Shown here piece after piece: positions 43,740 to 52,054 of a stretch of DNA of 64,000 nt (positions are counted from its first letter, which is position 1; every line of letters begins with the position of its first letter). The notes under the pieces were generated by a model, which ran no database searches, was not told the DNA's origin, and worked only from the letters and a program-made list of their open reading frames with translations. Source of the DNA: an uncultured bacterium (GTDB lineage: Bacteria; Actinomycetota; Coriobacteriia; Coriobacteriales; Coriobacteriaceae); contig CAJMQJ010000011.1 in the NCBI GenBank assembly GCA_905215525.1, forward strand, positions 1-64,000, written 5' to 3'. The position numbers were made by a program, and so were the translations under genes.

Positions 43740-44060
43740 ATGGCGTCTGAGGGCTTTTTTGAGCGGGTGTACGAGGTGGTCGAGCAGATCCCCGAGGGGA
43801 TGGTCGCCACGTATGGTCAGGTGGCGCTGCTTGCCGGTCGCCCACGAAGTGCGCGGTACGTGGGGTATGCCCTGCATAGCAATCCGCGCCCCGGCGAGAT
43901 TCCCTGTCACCGCGTGGTGTTTGCCGACGGCCGTATCTGTGAGGGCTTTGCCTTTGGCGGGCCCGATGCTCAACGTGAGCTTCTGCTGGGGGAGGGCGTG
44001 ACGTTTGCCGACCCCATGCATGTTGATCTGGCCGCCTGTCGCTGGCCTGCCGGACTCTAA
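43740..44060 (+). CDS. MGMT-family O6-alkylguanine-DNA alkyltransferase-like protein
   Basis: The 106-residue protein comprises only the DNA-binding alkyltransferase domain. The active-site PCHRV retains the acceptor Cys, unlike ATL proteins that have Trp there, and the Arg-finger helix region RPRSARYVGYAL is present. It may repair alkylguanine directly or act as an ATL-like sensor. ATG 43740 has GGAAGGGAG upstream. Confidence 0.88.
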   Translation: MASEGFFERVYEVVEQIPEGMVATYGQVALLAGRPRSARYVGYALHSNPRPGEIPCHRVVFADGRICEGFAFGGPDAQRELLLGEGVTFADPMHVDLAACRWPAGL

Positions 44061-44076
44061 CAGCTCTGCCGTGGTC

Positions 44077-44116
44077 AAAACCACCACAAAGGTGCCTGTC
44101 CCCTTTGTGGTGGTTT
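44077..44116 (-). repeat. REP-like palindrome, arm family 2
   Basis: AAAACCACCACAAAGG and CCTTTGTGGTGGTTT, core on the minus strand, 16 nt after the MGMT gene. Confidence 0.88.
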
Positions 44117-44301
44117 CCCGTTGCAGGTTTACCTGGGCTAACTTATGGAGAAGGTGTGTTGGGATAGTTTGACGCTAGAAAGTAAACCACGGTGAACTAT
44201 ATTGGTTTCAGCAACGGAGCAGGCAATAGGCGATGAAAAAGCCCGCCCTGTTGAGTTTGATTCGCATTCCTCCCCTCTGTGCGATTCAACGGTGTACTTC
44301 G

Positions 44302-44348
44302 GGAACAGGCCCGCTGGCAACTAACTGTCAGCGGGCCTGTTCCTGTTT
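44302..44348 (+). terminator. Strong hairpin of unknown owner (possible sRNA terminator)
   Basis: GGAACAGGCCCGCTG (44302-44316) pairs perfectly with CAGCGGGCCTGTTCC (44329-44343), followed by TGTTT. The nearest upstream gene already ends at a palindrome 200 nt away. The 44117-44301 stretch holds no supported protein gene, so a small RNA is possible. Confidence 0.55.
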
Positions 44349-44390
44349 ATCGGGGGAGTGCAATGGGTAGAGCCGAAGCGGTCCGGCTCC

Positions 44391-44419
44391 AAAAAAGGCG
44401 GACGCCGTAGCGCCCGCCC
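44391..44419 (-). terminator. Terminator of trpS
   Basis: On the minus strand GGCGGGCGC pairs with GCGTCCGCC (one G-U type mismatch) and TTTTTT follows. Confidence 0.85.
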
Positions 44420-44453
44420 TAAAGCAATCGAAAGCTCAAGCCAGCAAATCGGT

Positions 44454-45503
44454 CTAGTACACCATGCCCATGGCGTCCTGAACCTCGGCCAGGGTCTGCT
44501 CGGCGATCTCATTGGCGCGACGGTTGCCCTCATGCAGGACGTCCTTCACATAGTCCAGATCGTTCTCGTAGCGCTGGCGACGCTCGCGGATAGGTACGAA
44601 GTACTCGTTGACGGCCTCGGTCACGTACTTCTTGAGCTGGCCGGAGCCGCCCATGCCAATCTCCTCGGCAATCTCGACTTCGGAACGGCCGGTGCAGATG
44701 GCGGCTGTTGAAAGCAGGCCAGACACGCCGGGGCGGTTCTCGGGATCGAACGTGATCATGCGCTCGGAGTCGGTCTGGCTCTTCTTGATGCGTTTGGCCG
44801 TTTCCTCGGCGGTCATCGAGATGTTGATGGCGTTGCCGTAGCTCTTGCTCATCTTGCGACCGTCCAGGCCCGGCAGCAGCGGGGTCTCGGACAGCAGCGC
44901 GTCGACCTCGGGGAACACCTTGCCGTAGCGGTTGTTAAAGCGGCGGGCGATGGTGCGGGTTAGCTCGATGTGCGGCAGCTGGTCGCGGCCGACGGGCACG
45001 ACGTTGCCCTTGCAGAACAGGATGTCGCAGGCCTGATGCACCGGGTAGGTGAGCAGAAGGCCGGTGAGCTCGTGGCCCGAGGCCTCCATCTCGGCCTTGA
45101 CGGTGGGGTTGCGCGCCAGCTCGGCCTCGGAGACCAGCGACAGGAACGGCAGCATGAGCTGGTTGGCGGCGGGCACGGCGGAGTGCGCGTAGATCATGGT
45201 CTTGTCGGGATCGATGCCGCAGGCAAGGTAGTCCATGACCATGTTGTACACGTTGTCCTGGATGTGCTCGGTCGTGTCGCGGTCAGTGATGACCTGGTAG
45301 TCGGCGATGAGCACGTTGGTCTTGGCGCCCATGTTCTGCAGCTCAACACGGCCCTTGAGGGTACCGAAGTAGTGGCCCAGGTGCAGACGGCCGGTGGGGC
45401 GGTCGCCGGTGAGCATGGTGAACTTCTCGGGCGTTTTGGTCAGGCCCTCGCGAATGGCGTTGCTCTTTTGCAGCGCGACTTCGTAGCTGTTCTCGTTTGG
45501 CAT
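44454..45503 (-). CDS. trpS: Tryptophanyl-tRNA synthetase
   Basis: The 349-residue class I synthetase charges tRNA-Trp. It has the HIGH-type motif GRLHLGHYFG and the KMSKS loop GRKMSKSYGNAI, plus the Trp-pocket region typical of the family. ATG 45503 has AGGAGC upstream; an in-frame ATG at 45533 lacks one. Monocistronic. Confidence 0.96.
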   Translation of the reverse strand: MPNENSYEVALQKSNAIREGLTKTPEKFTMLTGDRPTGRLHLGHYFGTLKGRVELQNMGAKTNVLIADYQVITDRDTTEHIQDNVYNMVMDYLACGIDPDKTMIYAHSAVPAANQLMLPFLSLVSEAELARNPTVKAEMEASGHELTGLLLTYPVHQACDILFCKGNVVPVGRDQLPHIELTRTIARRFNNRYGKVFPEVDALLSETPLLPGLDGRKMSKSYGNAINISMTAEETAKRIKKSQTDSERMITFDPENRPGVSGLLSTAAICTGRSEVEIAEEIGMGGSGQLKKYVTEAVNEYFVPIRERRQRYENDLDYVKDVLHEGNRRANEIAEQTLAEVQDAMGMVY

Positions 45504-45664
45504 GATTGCTCCTAACGTATGTTCATGGGTCAAGATGATAACGCGTTTATTGGAGGGTCGGGGCGTAAGTACGCGAGGGGCGGGAGAGCGGCGGCATGTG
45601 CGATGGGCGCGGCGTGGCTGCGCGTTTGGCCGGCGGCGCCTGGGCGCAGCCTCGGCAGCTTACC

Positions 45665-46864
45665 CTAGCGCCTGTGGTGGCGCTCCTCCCTGCGTTCTTC
45701 TGCCGCCTGCTCCTCCTGCTTAAAGGCGGGATCGTCGGGGGTGACGAGCTCGTCCTCGTGCGTGCGCTTGTTGTAATGGTGGCGCAGCACGGGCTCAAAC
45801 AGGTGCAGGTGCTTGGCAAAGGCCGCCGAGCCAATAGCGAGTACGGTAAAGATGAGCACGCGCATGGGCACCTCGACCTGGTTAATCGCGGCGGCGCCGG
45901 CCGAAAGCATGATGCACCAGGCGTAGATGAGGAGCACTGCCTGCTTTTGGTTGTAGCCCTCTTGGATCAGGCGGTGGTGGATGTGGCCCTTGTCGGCCTG
46001 CCCGATGCTAATGTGGGCGCGCTTGCGGCGCACAATGGCGCTAAACGTGTCGATGATGGGCACGCCGGCAACGATGAGCGGGATGATAAGCGAGGTGAGC
46101 GCGGCGGTGCGGCTCACGTTGAGCAGCGAGATGGAGCCCAGTGCAAAGCCCAGAAGCAACGACCCCGAGTCGCCCAAGAAGATGCTTGCGGGGTTGAAGT
46201 TGTAGCGCAAAAAGGCCAGGCAAGCGCCAAAGAGCGCAATGGAGAGCGCGGCGGCGTCGATGCGGCCCGAGAGAACGGCCATCGAAAACATGGTGAACGA
46301 CGCGATGCCGCAGATGCCCGTGGCCAAGCCGTCGAGGCCGTCGATGAGGTTAATGATGTTGGTGAATGCCACCAGATAGATCACGGTGATGGGGTAGGCG
46401 AGCCATCCGAGCATGATCTCGCCGGGGGCAAACGGGTTGACGATGACGCCGATCCGCAGGCCGCCGATACAGGCGATAAGCGCGGCGAGGACCTGTCCGG
46501 CTAGCTTTTGCTTGGGCTTGAGCTGGAAGACGTCGTCGATAGCGCCGGTCGCAAAGATGACGGTAAAAGAAAGCGCAAGTATGGGGTAGCTGATGTGCAG
46601 ACGGGGGTGGGGCACCAAAACGGGCGGCCAACCCAGGTACCAGGTGCCTAGGATTTGCACAATACAGGCAACGACCAGGCCCAAAAACACCGCCGTTCCG
46701 CCCAAACGCGGGATGGGCTTGGTGTTGATGCGGCGCTTAGAAGGATAGTCGACGGCGTCGAGCTTAATTGCCAAGCGCTTGACCAGGGGCACCGTGAGGA
46801 AGGTCGTGATAAAGGCCGCCGCTGCCACGCATAGATACGGTATGTAGCTCGGGGATGAAGCCAT
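45665..46864 (-). CDS. Polyprenyl-phosphate N-acetylglucosaminyl-1-phosphate transferase (WecA/TagO-like)
   Basis: The 399-residue membrane enzyme of the MraY/WecA family has about 10-11 helices, the Asp motifs GAIDDVFQL and LIDGLDGLA, FLGDSGS, and the His-rich loop KGHIHHRL. It starts a cell-envelope polymer such as teichoic acid or a capsule by loading an amino sugar phosphate on undecaprenyl phosphate. The tail is charged. The ATG at 46864 begins just before the first helix, but no ribosome site is obvious; the frame is open to 46984. Confidence 0.9.
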   Translation of the reverse strand: MASSPSYIPYLCVAAAAFITTFLTVPLVKRLAIKLDAVDYPSKRRINTKPIPRLGGTAVFLGLVVACIVQILGTWYLGWPPVLVPHPRLHISYPILALSFTVIFATGAIDDVFQLKPKQKLAGQVLAALIACIGGLRIGVIVNPFAPGEIMLGWLAYPITVIYLVAFTNIINLIDGLDGLATGICGIASFTMFSMAVLSGRIDAAALSIALFGACLAFLRYNFNPASIFLGDSGSLLLGFALGSISLLNVSRTAALTSLIIPLIVAGVPIIDTFSAIVRRKRAHISIGQADKGHIHHRLIQEGYNQKQAVLLIYAWCIMLSAGAAAINQVEVPMRVLIFTVLAIGSAAFAKHLHLFEPVLRHHYNKRTHEDELVTPDDPAFKQEEQAAEERREERHHRR

Positions 46865-47054
46865 GAATCTAAAAACCGCCAAGCGTCGAAGGAAAAGGTC
46901 AAAGGTTGCTAAGCGCAAAGGGCATAGCCGAACCATGATACTCGACCAAGGGGGGTGCATGGAATTGCACGCAGCGATAATCACGCGCTTACCAGATATT
47001 GGGATGTTGTCGATGGATTGTCGGGATACCGGCGGGGATCCATATGGGCTGTAA

Positions 47055-47252
47055 TGGTGGTTTTCGGCAAATAAAAACCACCCCCCACGTTACGAAAATG
47101 AACCCACCTAAAACAGGTGGGTGCCCTCATCGACTGTTCCAGCGTCCTTAACAACGAAGGATACCTGTACTAGGTACGACTGTGTGGGCTCCCTAAATAA
47201 ACGCGACGGTTCACCCAGTTGCTCCGCGGGGGGCGGAATACCTACATCATAA
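47055..47252 (-). ncRNA. Structured ncRNA candidate, 6S-like
   Basis: This is a judgement from shape only. On the minus strand a promoter (TTGTAA at 47283-47288, TAAAGT at 47259-47264, 18-nt spacer) precedes about 150-190 nt rich in pairing. Near its end GAGGGCACCCACCT pairs with AGGTGGGT (47102-47122), a hairpin like those near the 3' end of bacterial 6S RNA, and a GGTGGTTTT/AAAACCACC hairpin (47055-47081) follows. The gap from 46865 to 47389 has no supported protein gene. Confidence 0.4.
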
Positions 47253-47389
47253 AGCGGCACTTTATCGATTCCAGTCTTGACATTACAAAAATCGTGTCGG
47301 ACGATTACGGCGCCTTAGGGACGGAGCCGTCTACGCGGCCTGGCCCTTTACGTTTGAGCTGCTGAATCGTTGTTTTGGAGCATGTTTTT

Positions 47390-48328
47390 ATGCCGACGCC
47401 GTTGACCGAACTTTTTTCGCCCGCCTGCCATTTGTGTCCGCGCCGTTGCGGTGCGGTGCGCGACGAGGGTGCGCACGGCGTATGCGGTGCCGATGACACG
47501 CTCAAGGTGGCCCGCGCGGCGCTTCATATGTGGGAGGAGCCGCCTATCTCGGGCGAGGCCGGTTCGGGCACGATCTTCTTTAGCGGCTGCTCGCTCAAAT
47601 GCGTCTACTGCCAGAACCACGAGATCTCGACCGGCAATTTTGGCCTTGAGATTTCGCCTGAGCGCCTGGTCGAGATTATGCTGGAACTGCAGGACCAGGG
47701 TGCCAACAACATCAATTTGGTGACGGCGACGCACTATGCGCACCTGTTGCCTGCCGCGATTGCCGCGGCGCGGGCGCGCGGGCTTGCGATCCCCATCGTC
47801 TACAACACAAGTGGCTATGAACGCGCGAGTGCCGTGGCGGCGCTGGGCGATCTGGTCGACGTGTGGCTTACCGACTTTAAATATGCCGATGCCGGGCTTG
47901 CGCAGTCGCTTTCTCATATTATGGACTACCCGCGCGTGGCCGTGTCGGGTCTGGCCCAGATGGCGCGCGAGATTGAGCGCCGCGGGGGAGAGCTGGTAGA
48001 CAAGGACGGGCTCATGAGGCGCGGCATAATCGTGCGTCATCTGGTGCTGCCGGGGCATGCGGACGATTCGTGCCGCGTGTTGGACCTGGTGTGGCAGACG
48101 GTGGGCGACGTGCCGATCTCGGTCATGAACCAGTACACGCCCAATGCCCTCATGTGCGAACAAGGCGGCGACCTGGCGCGCGCCGTGACGCGCGAGGAGT
48201 ACGAGCAGGTGCTCGACCATGCCGACGACCTGGGCTTTACGACGATGTTTTGGCAAGAAGGCGGAGCGGTAGACGAGAGCTTCACCCCGGCGTTCGACAC
48301 CACCGGCGTCCTCACCAGCGCAAAGTAG
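47390..48328 (+). CDS. PflA-like radical SAM protein (COG1313/PflX type)
   Basis: The 312-residue protein has the radical SAM cluster motif CSLKCVYCQNHEIS after an N-terminal Cys-rich segment (CHLCPRRCG, residues about 14-22) and the SAM-binding GxxxTSGY-like region VYNTSGY. Relatives are annotated as pyruvate formate-lyase activating-enzyme-like, but no glycyl radical enzyme is nearby, so the target is unknown. ATG 47390 has GGAG nine nt upstream. TTGACA at 47277 could be its -35. Confidence 0.88.
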   Translation: MPTPLTELFSPACHLCPRRCGAVRDEGAHGVCGADDTLKVARAALHMWEEPPISGEAGSGTIFFSGCSLKCVYCQNHEISTGNFGLEISPERLVEIMLELQDQGANNINLVTATHYAHLLPAAIAAARARGLAIPIVYNTSGYERASAVAALGDLVDVWLTDFKYADAGLAQSLSHIMDYPRVAVSGLAQMAREIERRGGELVDKDGLMRRGIIVRHLVLPGHADDSCRVLDLVWQTVGDVPISVMNQYTPNALMCEQGGDLARAVTREEYEQVLDHADDLGFTTMFWQEGGAVDESFTPAFDTTGVLTSAK

Positions 48329-48438
48329 TGCGCTCGCCGATGATTTTTCTGGGACGGGGATTAAAAAATCATCGAGAGGATCGCCTGCTCGAAAAGTTGT
48401 CAAAATAGCCGCGTCCCAAAAAGACTGGGTATTGGGCG

Positions 48439-48466
48439 TTGACAGTTGGCGAGCCGTAGGTAAAAT
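48439..48466 (+). promoter_or_regulatory. Promoter of the tRNA-Ala gene
   Basis: TTGACA (48439-48444) and TAAAAT (48461-48466), 16-nt spacer, 14 nt before the tRNA 5' end. Confidence 0.75.
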
Positions 48467-48479
48467 ATCAACTTGTCTT

Positions 48480-48552
48480 GGGGACGTAGCTCAGTTGGGA
48501 GAGCGCTGCCGTCGCATGGCAGAGGCCGAGGGTTCGACTCCCTTCGTCTCCA
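48480..48552 (+). tRNA. tRNA-Ala (anticodon CGC)
   Basis: A full cloverleaf is readable: acceptor GGGGACG/CGTCTCC with the G3-U70 wobble that identifies alanine tRNA, D stem GCTC/GAGC, anticodon stem CTGCC/GGCAG with loop GTCGCAT, and T arm with TTCGACT. The discriminator is A; CCA is not encoded. It reads GCG, a frequent codon in GC-rich genomes. Confidence 0.95.
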
Positions 48553-48566
48553 CCCTTGGATTTGAT

Positions 48567-48598
48567 AAGCCGCTGACATTGTGTCGGCGGCTTTTTTT
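48567..48598 (+). terminator. Terminator after tRNA-Ala
   Basis: AAGCCGCTGACA pairs with TGTCGGCGGCTT (one mismatch), followed by a run of T. Confidence 0.85.
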
Positions 48599-48616
48599 AA
48601 AAGAAAGGGCTGTACC

Positions 48617-49057
48617 ATGGCCAAGCTTGAGTCCCAACCACTGTCTGCCGAGGAACGCGCCGAGTTGGAAGAGCTCCGCGCCGAGAAAGCTCGTCGCGAG
48701 GCCCAGGAAGAGGCACGCCGCGAGCGTGAGGAGCTGGCCGCCCTGCGTGCCGAGCGTGCGAAGGCCGAGGAGGCCGCCGCGAACGTCGCCCCCGCGCCCA
48801 AGCCCGCCGCCGCGAAGCCCGCGCCCACCGCGCCTAAACCTCAGCCTAAAAAGGTCGCTCGTTCCAAGTCCGTCGAGCCCAAGCCGAGCCGTGACGAGAT
48901 GACCTTTGCCCAGCGCATGGTTACCTCCAAGGAGCCTACGGGCGAGAACGAGATCCCTGGCATGGCGCCGGCTCAAAAAATCATCATTGTCCTTGCCCTC
49001 ATCGCGTTTGTCATCTTTATGGGCTACACGATCCTGACCAGCATGGGCCTGCTCTAG
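48617..49057 (+). CDS. Tail-anchored coiled-coil protein of unknown function
   Basis: I do not recognise a family. The 146 residues comprise a Glu/Arg-rich coiled coil (about 10-58), an Ala/Pro/Lys-rich linker (59-90), a short conserved-looking segment (RDEMTFAQRMVTS), and one C-terminal transmembrane helix (KIIIVLALIAFVIFMGYTIL). It should sit with its bulk in the cytoplasm. AAAGAAAGGGC precedes the ATG. It lies between tRNA-Ala and pncB. Confidence 0.75.
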   Translation: MAKLESQPLSAEERAELEELRAEKARREAQEEARREREELAALRAERAKAEEAAANVAPAPKPAAAKPAPTAPKPQPKKVARSKSVEPKPSRDEMTFAQRMVTSKEPTGENEIPGMAPAQKIIIVLALIAFVIFMGYTILTSMGLL

Positions 49058-49141
49058 CCCATTCGCGCTGGGTGCCATGCCCGAACACTCTGCCCTTTTC
49101 CAACCCTCAACCTCTGCACAACGCATCCGAAAGGTCGCCCC

Positions 49142-50647
49142 ATGGCTTTGACCGACATCTCGCATCCCACCGACATTGCAATGCTCACCGATCTGTACGA
49201 GCTCACTATGGCCCAGGGCCTGTGGGAGAGCGGCAAGGCCAATGAGCAGGGTTGTTTTACCGCGTTTTACCGCGACCATCCTTTTGGCAGCGCCTATGCC
49301 GTCATGTGCGGCACCGCCGAACTGCCCGAGCTGGTCGAGAATCTGCGCTTTACGCCCGAGGACATCGACTACCTCGCCTCGCTCCAGGCCCCGGCCGGCG
49401 GCGCGATGTTCAAGCCTGGATTCCTCGACTACCTGCGCGATTTTCGTGCGCATGTAAACATCGACGCCGTGCCCGAGGGCGAGCTCGTCTTTCCGCGCGA
49501 GCCCATGGTTCGCGTCACCGGCCCCGCGCTGGAGTGCCAGCTGCTTGAGACGGCGCTGCTCAACATCGTTGGGTTCCAGACGCTTGTCGCCACCAAGACG
49601 GCGCGCGTGGTGCTGGCGGCGGACGGCCGTCCCGTTGCCGAGTTTGGCCTGCGCCGCGCTCAGGGTCCCGATGGCGGCTTGGCCGTCGCGCGCGCGAGCT
49701 ACGTTGCCGGCTGCTCCTCTACGTCCAATGTGCTCGCCGGCCGCCGCTACGGTATTCCCGTCTTTGGCACGCATGCGCACAGCTGGGTGATGAGCTTCGA
49801 TTCCGAGCTCGAGGCCTTCCGCGCCTTTGCCAAGTCGAGCCCCAAGAACTGTACGCTGCTCATCGACACCTACGACGTACGCGAGGGTTGCGAGCATGCC
49901 ATTACGGTTGCCAAGGAGATGGAGGCGGTGGGCGAGCGTCTGTCGGCTATTCGCATTGACTCGGGCGACCTCGCCAAGCTCTCCAAGTATGTTCGTGGCC
50001 GTTTTGATGCCGAGGGCCTGCCCTATGTGGGGATCTCGGTTTCTAACGATCTGGATGAGTACACGATTCAGTCACTGCTCGACCAGGGCGCGCCCATCGA
50101 TAGCTTTGGCGTGGGTACCAAGCTTGCGACCTGCTATGACCAGCCGGCGCTGGGCGGCGTGTACAAGCTTTCCGCCCGCCGTGCGAGCGAGGCAGATCCA
50201 TGGACGCCGGTGGTCAAGCTCTCTGAGCAGCCATACAAGCGCACGATCCCGGGTGTGCAACGCGTGCGCCGTTATTACGACGGCTTTGGCGGCCCGGTCT
50301 GCGACATGATCTACGACGAGGACCATCTGGCGGGGGAGGGCGCCGCGCGCGGCAATACCCTCGTGGCCGTGAATGATGCCGCCCTGGTGACCGACGTGTC
50401 CGAACTTGAGTATCGCGAGCTGCTGGTGCCGATCGTGCGCGATGGCAGCGCGGTGGCTCCGCGTGAGAGCATCCAGGACGCGCGCGAGCGCTGTGCTTGG
50501 GCACTCGATCATCTGGACGCAGCTTTCAAGCGCTTCCTGTACCCGCAGACCTATGTGGTGGGCATGGAACAGGGCCTGGCTCAGGTGCGCGACGAGCTCG
50601 TGCGCAAGAACATGGCCGCGGCTTCGGCCTTCCCCTGGGCAAAATAA
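49142..50647 (+). CDS. pncB: Nicotinate phosphoribosyltransferase
   Basis: The 501-residue enzyme salvages nicotinic acid into NAD synthesis. It begins MLTDLYELTMAQG and has the catalytic region GTHAHSWVM, IDTYDVREG, IRIDSGDLAKLS and FGVGTKL, all typical of the long bacterial type. No other NAD gene is near. Confidence 0.95.
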   Translation: MALTDISHPTDIAMLTDLYELTMAQGLWESGKANEQGCFTAFYRDHPFGSAYAVMCGTAELPELVENLRFTPEDIDYLASLQAPAGGAMFKPGFLDYLRDFRAHVNIDAVPEGELVFPREPMVRVTGPALECQLLETALLNIVGFQTLVATKTARVVLAADGRPVAEFGLRRAQGPDGGLAVARASYVAGCSSTSNVLAGRRYGIPVFGTHAHSWVMSFDSELEAFRAFAKSSPKNCTLLIDTYDVREGCEHAITVAKEMEAVGERLSAIRIDSGDLAKLSKYVRGRFDAEGLPYVGISVSNDLDEYTIQSLLDQGAPIDSFGVGTKLATCYDQPALGGVYKLSARRASEADPWTPVVKLSEQPYKRTIPGVQRVRRYYDGFGGPVCDMIYDEDHLAGEGAARGNTLVAVNDAALVTDVSELEYRELLVPIVRDGSAVAPRESIQDARERCAWALDHLDAAFKRFLYPQTYVVGMEQGLAQVRDELVRKNMAAASAFPWAK

Positions 50648-50728
50648 TCCGAAGGGGACGGAGGAACACGGATTATTTTCTCGCTCGGCCCGTTCGCCCG
50701 TTCGCTGAACATTCGATTGGTTTGACGT

Positions 50729-51856
50729 ATGACGACTTCTTATAAAACGATGGTGGTAAAGATCGGTTCGTCTACGGTGGTGGGCGCCGACGGCAAGGTC
50801 AACCGCGCCTTTATCGGCGGGCTTGCCGATCAGGCCGCAGCGCTGCGCGAGCTTGGCTGGCGCCTGGTCGTGGTGAGCTCGGGCGCTATCGCCTGTGGCT
50901 ATCCCGTGCTGGGCTTCGACCACAAGCCGGTCGGCGACCTGCCGAGCCTGCAGGCGTGCGCCTCGGCTGGTCAGTGCATCATCTCGTCGGCCTACGACGA
51001 GGAGTTCCATGCACGGGATCTGCTCACCTCGCTCGTGCTACTCACGCGCCACGATACGGCCCGCCGCACGTCCTACCTGCACGCACGCGACGCCCTGCTG
51101 CGCCTGGTGGAGCTGGGCGTGGTGCCTGTTGTCAACGAGAACGATACCGTTACCGTCGACGAGATCAAGTTTGGCGACAACGACACGCTGGCGGCGCTTG
51201 TGAGCTGTCTGGTTTCCGCCGATCTGTGCGTGACGCTCTCGGACATCGATGGCCTCTACACCGCCAATCCGCACGAGGACCCCACGGCCGAGTTCGTCCC
51301 GGTTGTGCATAAGATCGATGCCAAGATTATCGCCTCGGCGGGCGATTCTTCCACATCGGTGGGCACGGGCGGCATGATCACCAAGATTCGCGCGAGCCGC
51401 ATTCTGATGACGGCGGGCATTCAAAGCGTGATTTGCTCGGGCGAGGAGCCCGATGCGCTTGTGCGTCTGGCCCGCGGCGAGAGCGTGGGTACGCTGTTCG
51501 ATCCGCCAGCTGAGCGCCTGGACATCGCGCCGCGCAAGCTGTGGATCGCGCTGGGTGACAAGGCACATGGCTCGGTGACGGTCGATGATGGTGCTGCGAA
51601 GGCGCTGGTAAGCCGTGGCTCTTCCTTGCTTGCGGTGGGTATTCGCGAGGTCGATGGCGTGTTTTCCGAGGGCGATGTGCTCGACGTGTGCGACCCGAGC
51701 GGTATGGTCGTCGCCCGCGGTATCGCCGAGGCCGATTCGGACGTGCTGGAGCTTGCCGCCGGCCGCCGTCAGGACCAGATTGCCAGCAACCGCCTGCTCG
51801 CAGACCTGGCCGAGAAGCCGGCGATCCATCGAGATAATCTGATCGTCTTTGCCTAA
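50729..51856 (+). CDS. proB: Glutamate 5-kinase
   Basis: The 375-residue enzyme performs the first step of proline synthesis. The amino-acid-kinase domain has VVKIGSSTV, VVSSGAIACG, VNENDTVTVDE and GTGGMITKIRAS; a C-terminal PUA domain begins about residue 275. proA lies 1.7 kb downstream, separated by an antisense peptidase gene. Confidence 0.95.
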   Translation: MTTSYKTMVVKIGSSTVVGADGKVNRAFIGGLADQAAALRELGWRLVVVSSGAIACGYPVLGFDHKPVGDLPSLQACASAGQCIISSAYDEEFHARDLLTSLVLLTRHDTARRTSYLHARDALLRLVELGVVPVVNENDTVTVDEIKFGDNDTLAALVSCLVSADLCVTLSDIDGLYTANPHEDPTAEFVPVVHKIDAKIIASAGDSSTSVGTGGMITKIRASRILMTAGIQSVICSGEEPDALVRLARGESVGTLFDPPAERLDIAPRKLWIALGDKAHGSVTVDDGAAKALVSRGSSLLAVGIREVDGVFSEGDVLDVCDPSGMVVARGIAEADSDVLELAAGRRQDQIASNRLLADLAEKPAIHRDNLIVFA

Positions 51857-51870
51857 CCAATTGACGCTGC

Positions 51871-51970
51871 AAACGCCCCTAAGCGGCAATCTGACGTTCA
51901 ATCGTCGGGCATGACCAAAAGGTCAATGCCCTCCTCTTTCACGTCACCTTGCTTGCTTAGGGGCGTTTTC
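51871..51970. terminator. Long-loop terminator between convergent proB and S33 peptidase genes
   Basis: AAACGCCCCTAAGC (51871-51884) pairs with GCTTAGGGGCGTTTT (51955-51970). The 70-nt loop contains a second hairpin, GGGCATGACC with GGTCAATGCCC. It could work in both directions. Confidence 0.7.
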
Positions 51971-52001
51971 GCTTTCCGTCCTCTTCCTGCGGCATTGTCG
52001 T

Positions 52002-52050
52002 TGCCGGCACTTGGGGACGTTCCTTTTGTGCCGGCAGGTGGGGACACTCC
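52002..52050 (+). repeat. REP-like palindrome, arm family 3
   Basis: TGCCGGCAC (52002-52010) pairs with GTGCCGGCA (52028-52036) around TTGGGGACGTTCC, then a second GGGGACACTCC unit. It begins within a few nt of the minus-strand S33 gene's stop. Confidence 0.85.
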
Positions 52051-52054
52051 TTTG

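Noticed and set aside
44138..44320. 60-codon minus-strand frame after trpS
   Set aside because: No ribosome site, overlaps the strong hairpin, no family resemblance.
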